Origin: CAZNQW01 sp964575225
GTDB taxonomy: Bacteria > Chloroflexota > Anaerolineae > JAAYZQ01
Length of the DNA: 10,747 nucleotides
Assembly: GCA_964575225.1 (NCBI GenBank)
Contig: CAZNQW010000127.1
Span: forward strand, 1 to 10,747
Direction: 5' to 3'
Shown: piece after piece, positions 6,901 to 10,747 of the stretch
How the letters are laid out: each line of letters starts with the position of its first letter
How positions within the stretch are numbered: the first letter of the stretch is position 1
Notes under the pieces: generated by a model
Told to the model about the DNA's origin: nothing
The model's database searches: none
Seen by the model: only the letters and a program-made list of their open reading frames with translations
Made by a program: the position numbers and the translations under genes

Positions 6901-8220
6901 ATGAGGCTTCCCTATCCCACGGCTGTGGAGTTGCTCTGGTTCGAGGCAACCGGCGGGACAGAGGCGATCACGCTGGGCTGGGAGACGAGCAGCGAAATCA
7001 ACAACTTGGGTTTCAACCTGTACCGTGCCGAGAGCCCCGACGGGCCCAGGACCCAGATCAACGCCGAGTTGATCCCCAGCCTGGTGCCGCCTGGCAGTAC
7101 CTACGGTGCCGTTTACGAGTATGTCGACAATGACGTGCTTCCAGGGATTACGTATTACTATTGGTTGGAGAAACTCGACGTTTATGGTAACACGGAACTT
7201 TTCGGGCCCGTGGATGCCCAGGTGACCTCGCGCCCGACGAACACGCCTACGGCGACGCCGACGAACACGCCTACATCGACGCCGACAAACACGCCTACGT
7301 CGACGCCGACGAACACATCTACATCGACGCCGACGAGTACACCTACGGCGACGCCGACGAACACGCCTACATCGACGCCGACGAACACACCTACATCGAC
7401 GCCGACGAACACACCTACGGTGACGCCGACGAACACGCCTACATCGACGCCGACGAACACGCCTACACCAACGCCGCCGAACACGGCTACATCGACGCCG
7501 ACGTCCGTCTATCTGCCCATCGTGCACGTGAACGCCCTGGATGGGTTCAAGTCCGCCGAAGTCAAAAAGTTCTGGACAGCCAGTGTGATCCCGCTGATCC
7601 TCGATCAGGATAGGAATCCGGTGGCCAACGCGACGGTGGCTGGCGACTGGAGTGGCGGGGTGTCGGGGACAAGCTCCTGCGTCACGGACAGCACCGGCCA
7701 ATGCACCTGCACCTATGCCAAGGTCCCGATTGGCGTATCCAGCGTCATCTTCACTGTCACAGGAGTCACCGGCCCTTCTCTGAACTATGATTCCGCCCAG
7801 AACAACGCCACGAGCGTTACCGTCTACAAGGATGCCCCGCCTGCGACGCCCACGGCGACGCTCGTGCCGACCGCGACGCCGACAGGGGACCCGGCGTTTG
7901 GTGTGCTGTACGTGTACGACATCACCATGTCGGGCCGGAAAACGGGTCAGAACCGCTCCGCCAATGCCGTGGTGACCGTCTACGACGACACGACGGACGC
8001 TCCGGTAGCGGGTGCGACCGTGTATGGCACCTGGAGTGGAGACTATAGCGGCAGTGTCCAGGGAACCACCGGGGCTGATGGTACGGTGACCTTTACCTCA
8101 GGCACCGTGAAGAAGGCGAATGCCCGTTTCACCTTCACCGTGACGAGCGTAGGCAAGGCCGGGTTCACCTACGCCCCCTCGTTGAACAGCGAGACAGAAG
8201 ACACCATCGTCGTGCCCTGA
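3943..8220 (+). CDS. Secreted C25 (gingipain-type) cysteine protease with FN3-like module, Thr/Pro linker and two Ig-like domains
   Basis: A 1425-residue protein. ATG 3943 was chosen because AGGGAAGGA (3927-3935) lies 7 nt upstream and a signal peptide follows (KVLLLILLLSLLAPAGLAA, cut near residue 25). Residues ~26-280 look like a propeptide or beta-rich pro-domain. Residues ~287-385 (GWRVKVRDEGLYKLSYAEL) and ~386-625 are further beta-rich regions. The C25 peptidase domain spans about 630-986. It contains NYIGHA (His853) and LTCWEGYY (Cys887), the catalytic pair at gingipain-like spacing, and ends in LLFGDPATK. An FN3-like module follows (993-1094), then a Thr/Pro linker (1098-1188) and two related Ig-like domains (~1190-1296 and 1319-1425), both with a GxWSG(G/D) strand and joined by a second short TPT linker. 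No LPXTG motif, membrane anchor or recognised type IX sorting domain was seen. It is exported and cleaves proteins outside the cell; the substrate is unknown. A role in processing the exported peptide is speculation from adjacency. Confidence 0.9.
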   Translation: MPLRLEKVLLLILLLSLLAPAGLAAGQKLDDTGWGDRAPTRGVRLLSSTDAGLTFEVSVPWEQLRLDPVTEGGKEYVRALLPDWSTSAAPGAPALPLWTQSIGAPFGATLSVEVEPGTAHRWALAAPILPAATQRVEWPLPAGQGEIPPLPVSALVIQEDPAIYGRDAVYPGPLAEVASDGVMRQQRVAGIAAYPVQYDPATQELVVYESLRITVAFAGSHRGARGPAAESAAYERLLEQELLNYDTARPWRQGVVSDASSLAPSSTLVQELKAAVLEMPEAPPALGWRVKVRDEGLYKLSYAELQAAGLPVDSLDPRTFRLYHLGSEAAISVEGEGDGSFDSGDHILFYGQAVTSKYAADNVYWLTFGEAAGLRMTVRDGTPTNEQSPSYYGAQRTMEQNNYYVPGAPGDEALDRWFWAYVYATTAGVPKSWSYTFSLTAPYAAPGTLTTALLGRFQNPISPDHHAQIRLNGSLIADLWWDGMTWQTVEVAIPEGLLVAGDNILQITCPNDTGVGYDLVYVDWAELAFANTFLAEGDELSFDYEDGGAWKFQVDGFSTNQVAVYDVTDPTRVVQIENLALTGTGPYSVAFEDTLSAPVDYWATAIGAYRTVQAIEQDTASDLRSTDNGADYIVIAHGDFAAQAEQLRSWRASQGLRAMAVDVQDVYDEFGYGIAGAAPIRDFLAYAYANWVAPAPSFVVLLGDGTYDPKNYAYTRVSYIHPYLAPVDPWIGETAADNRYVTLVGEDTLPDMMLGRLSVNSTADAAAFVNKVIAYESSPTADWQGQVLAVADNGDTAGNFAQLSENLLSGYLPAPYQASKVYYGVTHPVTADARAAIQAGINDGTLIVNYIGHAATTQWAGEGLFRAADVATLTNVGKYPVVLALTCWEGYYINPHALTSGQEAVGEVVTRAGGKGAVASWSPTGLGVATGHDFLDKGFFRAVFGDPDGVISLGAATAAGKLNLWAAGYSLDLLDTYLLFGDPATKMRLPYPTAVELLWFEATGGTEAITLGWETSSEINNLGFNLYRAESPDGPRTQINAELIPSLVPPGSTYGAVYEYVDNDVLPGITYYYWLEKLDVYGNTELFGPVDAQVTSRPTNTPTATPTNTPTSTPTNTPTSTPTNTSTSTPTSTPTATPTNTPTSTPTNTPTSTPTNTPTVTPTNTPTSTPTNTPTPTPPNTATSTPTSVYLPIVHVNALDGFKSAEVKKFWTASVIPLILDQDRNPVANATVAGDWSGGVSGTSSCVTDSTGQCTCTYAKVPIGVSSVIFTVTGVTGPSLNYDSAQNNATSVTVYKDAPPATPTATLVPTATPTGDPAFGVLYVYDITMSGRKTGQNRSANAVVTVYDDTTDAPVAGATVYGTWSGDYSGSVQGTTGADGTVTFTSGTVKKANARFTFTVTSVGKAGFTYAPSLNSETEDTIVVP
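7237..7500 (+). repeat. Eleven tandem 24-bp repeats coding a TNTPTSTP linker
   Basis: Eleven consecutive 24-bp units of the form ACGAACACGCCTACATCGAC + GCCG encode eight-residue TNTPTSTP-like blocks (T1099-P1186 of the protease). Units differ mainly at third positions, plus Ser/Ala/Val/Pro swaps at the sixth residue. Such flexible, probably O-glycosylated linkers separate domains in secreted proteins. All units are in frame, so copy-number changes would alter linker length without a frameshift. Collapse or expansion in a short-read assembly is possible. Confidence 0.95.
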
Positions 8221-8244
8221 GGCGCGTCTACAAATGAACCATCG

Positions 8245-8275
8245 AGAGGGGCTGTCCACCAGGGCAGCCCCTTTT
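8245..8275 (+). terminator. Intrinsic terminator after the C25 protease
   Basis: The arm 8245-8257 (AGAGGGGCTGTCC) pairs with 8262-8274 (GGGCAGCCCCTTT) around an ACCA loop, with two G-U pairs. The stem runs into a short T-run (TTTT, 8272-8275). It lies 24 nt after the protease stop. Strong GC pairing plus the T-run fits rho-independent termination and closes the upstream gene set. Confidence 0.85.
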
Positions 8276-8305
8276 GGCAAAGAGGGCGCCTTGACAAGCA
8301 CACGA

Positions 8306-8355
8306 CCCCCGAGGAACGGGGGCGGCAAGCGCGAACGGGACTTACGTCCCATCGC
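8306..8355. other. Two adjacent hairpins in the spacer
   Basis: CCCCCG (8306-8311) and CGGGGG (8317-8322) form a six-pair stem with an AGGAA loop. GGGAC (8337-8341) and GTCCC (8346-8350), extended across an internal loop by GCGA (8331-8334) and TCGC (8352-8355), form a second stem. Neither has a T-run. They lie between the terminator and the next promoter. Their role is unknown; the bases alone cannot separate an operator, a second termination aid or chance in GC-rich DNA. Confidence 0.4.
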
Positions 8356-8393
8356 AGGGTCGGCAGTGGCCCGCCGTCTCGACGATCCGCTGG

Positions 8394-8422
8394 TTGACAA
8401 ATCGGACAGGACATGTTATAGT
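8394..8422 (+). promoter_or_regulatory. Sigma-70-type promoter of the methyltransferase operon
   Basis: A consensus -35 TTGACA (8394-8399) and a -10 TATAGT (8417-8422) are separated by exactly 17 nt. A TG at 8414-8415 adds an extended -10. Transcription would begin near 8429 and give a leader of about 250 nt before the methyltransferase start. There is no coding sequence on the + strand here, and an upstream terminator isolates the operon. This is the best promoter in the window. Confidence 0.85.
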
Positions 8423-8477
8423 AGGGGCGCGGCAAGACCGAATGTCGATAACGATGATGTTTCAGGAGGCTGGTCCG

Positions 8478-8522
8478 ATGAGGACCTCTCGTCCACGTCC
8501 ACTCCTCGAATCGGGGCTGTGA
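8478..8522 (+). other. Possible 14-aa leader ORF in the methyltransferase 5' leader
   Basis: ATG 8478 has a strong AGGAGG (8464-8469) eight nt upstream and reads MRTSRPRPLLESGL, then TGA. The start codon sits in the loop of a five-pair hairpin (GGTCC 8472-8476, GGACC 8482-8486). In-frame ATGs at 8454 and 8457 could lengthen it. It lies between the promoter and the hairpin at 8543-8571, as attenuation leader peptides do. Three of the first seven residues are Arg. There is no evidence that it is translated beyond the ribosome site. Confidence 0.3.
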
Positions 8523-8542
8523 CCGCCGTTTCCCCAATAGAA

Positions 8543-8571
8543 GCGGCAGGTTGCCGCCTGTTGCTGTTTTT
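8543..8571 (+). promoter_or_regulatory. Attenuator-like hairpin in the leader
   Basis: GCGGCA (8543-8548) and TGCCGC (8552-8557) form a six-pair GC-rich stem with a three-base loop. A TTTTT run follows at 8567-8571, nine nt beyond the stem. It lies about 108 nt before the methyltransferase start. The gap between stem and T-run is longer than in a classic terminator, so this is a weak call. No cobalamin, SAM or glycine riboswitch consensus was recognised in the leader. Confidence 0.35.
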
Positions 8572-8678
8572 CCCACTGGAATCCACAATCCAAGACACCC
8601 TGCTGACAAAGGCGCTGGCCGGTGGGCATGGCTGCTATGCGGCCCACCGATCGAATAGGAATTGAAAAAGGAGGATCC

Positions 8679-10154
8679 ATGATTAGACCCAAGTTGGAGT
8701 TCTTGTCCCGCGAAGGCGTCGAACGAGCGATCGACGAGGCCTACGAACTGCTGTGGGACCCCGGAGTGCGCGTTCATTACGATGAGGCGCTCAAGTTGCT
8801 GGCGGAGGCTGGGGCCACCGTCGATTTTGACACGCGGGTGGCCAAGATCCCGCGCGCCCTGGCCGAAAAGGCGGTCGAAACCGCGCCCAGTTCCTTCTAT
8901 CTGTACGATGTGGATGGGAACCCCAAGGTCCACTATGGCGGCGATGACATCCACTACGATCCCGGTTCAGCGGCTATCGAAATCGCCGATTACCAGGCCA
9001 ACAAGTCGCGCATTCCCGTGACGGCCGACTGTGAGAACTATGTGCGGCTGGCCGAGACGCTGCCCCAGATCGATGCCGTGGCAACCTCGATCGTGTGCGG
9101 CGACGTGCCGCAGATCATGGCCGACTGGTACCGGCTGTACCTGCTGCTGTTGTACGCCCGAAAACCGATCGTGACCGGCACCTTTGCCATCGAGTCGTTC
9201 CCGGTGATGCACGAGCTGTTGGTGGCCGTTTCGGGCAGCGCCGAGGCACTGGCGGCCAAGCCGCGGGCCGTGTTCGACGTCTGCCCCTCGCCGCCGCTGC
9301 TGTGGAGCGACATTACCTGCGCCAACCTGATCGACGCCGCCCGCACGGGGGTGCCTGCCGAGTTGGTATCGATGCCGTTGATGGGCGCCACGGGGCCGCA
9401 AACGGTCATTGGCTCGGCGGTGCAGCACGCCGCCGAATGTCTGAGCGGTATCACCATCCATCAGTTGGCCAAAGCCGGCAGCCCCATCGTGTGGGGCGGC
9501 TCGCCCGCTTCGTTTGACATGCGCACCGGCACCACGCCGATGGGTTCGATTGCGACGATGATGCTGGATTGCACCTACGCTCAGATCGGGAAGAACATCA
9601 AGCCGGGGGGATTGCCCACCCACGCCTATCTGGGCATGGCCGATACCAAGATCGTCGATGCCCAGACCGGGCTCGAGACGGCCTCGGGGGCGATCCTGGG
9701 CGCGCTGGCCGGCGTCAATATGATGTCGGGGGCGGGCATGATGGACTTTGAGAGCTGCTTCAGCCTGGAGAAGTTGGTGATCGATTCCGAGATCGTGGGT
9801 ATGGCCAAGCGGCTGGTGGCCGGCGTCGATGACTCGGAAGATCCCTTGGCCCTGAACGTGATGCGGGAAGTGGGCCACGCCGGAAACTTTTTAAAGAGCA
9901 AGCACACCCGCAGCAATTTCCGCGGGGCGGATTACATTCCGACCGAAGTCATCGACCGCGATTTCCGCCAGACCTGGTTCGACAAGGGGGCCTTGGACAT
10001 CAACGCCCGCGCCCATCGGCGCGCCCAGGAACTGATTGCCTCGTACGAGCTGTTGCCGTTGGATGAGGCGGTGGTCAAGGACCTGGAAGGCATCGCCTTG
10101 CGCCATGCCAAGACTCACGGTCTGTCTGAACTTCCCAAGCGGACGGTTCGCTAG
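8679..10154 (+). CDS. MttB-family corrinoid-dependent methyltransferase, non-pyrrolysine type
   Basis: A 491-residue protein, the usual length for the trimethylamine methyltransferase (MttB) superfamily. Family-like segments include PSPPLLWSDITCANLI, GSPIVWGGSPASFDMRTG (WGGSP begins at Trp272), GMADTKIVDAQTGLETASGA (residues ~319-338) and MMSGAGMMDFE. The archaeal trimethylamine enzyme has an in-frame TAG for pyrrolysine; none occurs here, so this belongs to the non-Pyl branch. Characterised members of that branch use glycine betaine (MtgB), proline betaine, carnitine or butyrobetaine. It should transfer a methyl group from a quaternary amine to the Co(I) corrinoid of its partner, encoded 39 nt downstream. 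The exact substrate cannot be read from the sequence. ATG 8679 follows AAGGAGG (8668-8674) by four nt. The protein is cytosolic. Confidence 0.9.
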   Translation: MIRPKLEFLSREGVERAIDEAYELLWDPGVRVHYDEALKLLAEAGATVDFDTRVAKIPRALAEKAVETAPSSFYLYDVDGNPKVHYGGDDIHYDPGSAAIEIADYQANKSRIPVTADCENYVRLAETLPQIDAVATSIVCGDVPQIMADWYRLYLLLLYARKPIVTGTFAIESFPVMHELLVAVSGSAEALAAKPRAVFDVCPSPPLLWSDITCANLIDAARTGVPAELVSMPLMGATGPQTVIGSAVQHAAECLSGITIHQLAKAGSPIVWGGSPASFDMRTGTTPMGSIATMMLDCTYAQIGKNIKPGGLPTHAYLGMADTKIVDAQTGLETASGAILGALAGVNMMSGAGMMDFESCFSLEKLVIDSEIVGMAKRLVAGVDDSEDPLALNVMREVGHAGNFLKSKHTRSNFRGADYIPTEVIDRDFRQTWFDKGALDINARAHRRAQELIASYELLPLDEAVVKDLEGIALRHAKTHGLSELPKRTVR

Positions 10155-10193
10155 CGCGAGCGACACATCTGGAACTATCAAGGAGAAACCGAT

Positions 10194-10747
10194 ATGTCCG
10201 AAGAACTGTTTGGCAAGATGGCTCAAGCGGTCATTGACGGAGAAAAAGAGGATGCCGAGGCCCTGGCCAAGGAAGCATTGGCCCAGGGTGTCGATCCCCT
10301 GGAGGCGATCAACAAGGGCTATACCGCGGGCATGGATGTGGTGGGCGAATTGTTCTCGAGCGGCGAGTACTTTTTGCCCGACCTGATCTTAGGCGGCGAG
10401 GCGATGAAGGCGGCTCTGGCCGTTCTGGAACCGGCGCTCAAAGCGTCGGGGCAGGCACGCCAGGTGCTGGGCACCATTGTGTTGGGCACGGTCAAGGGCG
10501 ACATCCACGAGATCGGCAAGGCGCTGGTGGGTACGATGCTTTCAGCCAACGGCTTTGAGGTGTTTGACCTGGGCATCGACATCGAGTCGGCGGTGTTTGT
10601 GGAAAAGGCCAAAGAGTACAAGGCCGATATCGTCGCTCTGTCGGCGCTGCTGACCACGACCATGCTCTATCAGCGGGAGGTGATCGAGCTGCTGGCCGAA
10701 GCCGGCTTGCGCGGTCAGGTCAAGGTGATGGTCGGCGGCTGTCCGGT
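10194..10747 (+). CDS. Methyltransferase corrinoid protein (MtbC/MttC-like), 3' truncated
   Basis: The first 184 residues are visible; the frame is open at the window edge. Related proteins have about 210-220 residues, so roughly 30 are missing. Residues 2-85 form the helical cap domain (MAQAVIDGEKEDAEALAKEA through FLPDLILGGEAMKAAL). The rest is a Rossmann-type B12-binding domain with GDIHEIGK. His105 of that motif is the expected lower cobalt ligand, and DLGIDIE and LSALLTTTM follow. It shuttles the methyl group from the preceding MttB-family enzyme to a second methyltransferase, usually one acting on tetrahydrofolate in bacteria, probably encoded further downstream. ATG 10194 has AAGGAG (10180-10185) eight nt upstream. 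It should be in the same operon as the preceding gene. Confidence 0.93.
   Translation, partial: MSEELFGKMAQAVIDGEKEDAEALAKEALAQGVDPLEAINKGYTAGMDVVGELFSSGEYFLPDLILGGEAMKAALAVLEPALKASGQARQVLGTIVLGTVKGDIHEIGKALVGTMLSANGFEVFDLGIDIESAVFVEKAKEYKADIVALSALLTTTMLYQREVIELLAEAGLRGQVKVMVGGCP

Noticed and set aside
7182..7484. Antisense ORF coding a Gly/Val/Phe repeat protein, and the 24-bp array as a CRISPR
   Set aside because: It is the complement of the Thr/Pro linker. The units abut directly with no unique spacers and continue the protease frame.
8169..8954. Long minus-strand ORF across the spacer and methyltransferase start
   Set aside because: It crosses the terminator, the promoter and a well-supported gene on the other strand, and its product has no recognisable features.

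Overview
The window reads as a high-GC piece of a bacterial genome, probably from a Chloroflexota bacterium (inference). The pointers are large secreted proteins with Thr/Pro-rich TNTPTSTP linkers, FN3-like modules ending in a YYYWLE motif, paired Ig-like C-terminal domains, and a corrinoid methyltransferase operon. It is a draft, probably metagenomic, short-read assembly. Illumina adapter sequence, a G-run and a 10-N gap sit inside one gene at 1983-2079. All genes lie on the + strand.

Layout. (1) 3-677: the 3' end of a secreted protein with a GEVED domain followed by an FN3-like module. (2) 707-3868: a compact RiPP-type (ribosomally made, modified peptide) cluster. It holds an S26-type peptidase with a Ser/His arrangement, a PqqD-like peptide-binding protein, a radical SAM/SPASM enzyme damaged by the assembly gap, a 56-residue Cys-containing candidate precursor peptide, and an HPr-kinase-like ATPase. 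(3) 3883-3922: a perfect 13-bp inverted repeat. (4) 3943-8220: a 1425-residue secreted C25 (gingipain-type) protease. It carries the same FN3-like module as the first gene, then a Thr/Pro linker encoded by eleven 24-bp repeats, then two Ig-like domains. A clear intrinsic terminator follows at 8245-8275. (5) 8276-8678: non-coding DNA with two hairpins, a strong sigma-70-type promoter and a leader that contains a possible mini-ORF and an attenuator-like hairpin. (6) 8679 to the end: an operon of a non-pyrrolysine MttB-family methyltransferase and its corrinoid protein, which runs off the window.

How the parts may work together (inference). The PqqD-like protein would bind the precursor leader, which has a YxxP motif, and present it to the radical SAM/SPASM enzyme. 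The HPr-kinase-like protein could phosphorylate the peptide or a partner, and the S26-type peptidase could remove the leader. The two flanking secreted proteins share a roughly 100-residue module at about half identity, so they may belong to the same extracellular programme as the peptide. No exporter is visible; if there is one it lies outside the window. The methyltransferase operon has its own promoter and looks functionally separate: it should move a methyl group from a quaternary amine to a corrinoid.
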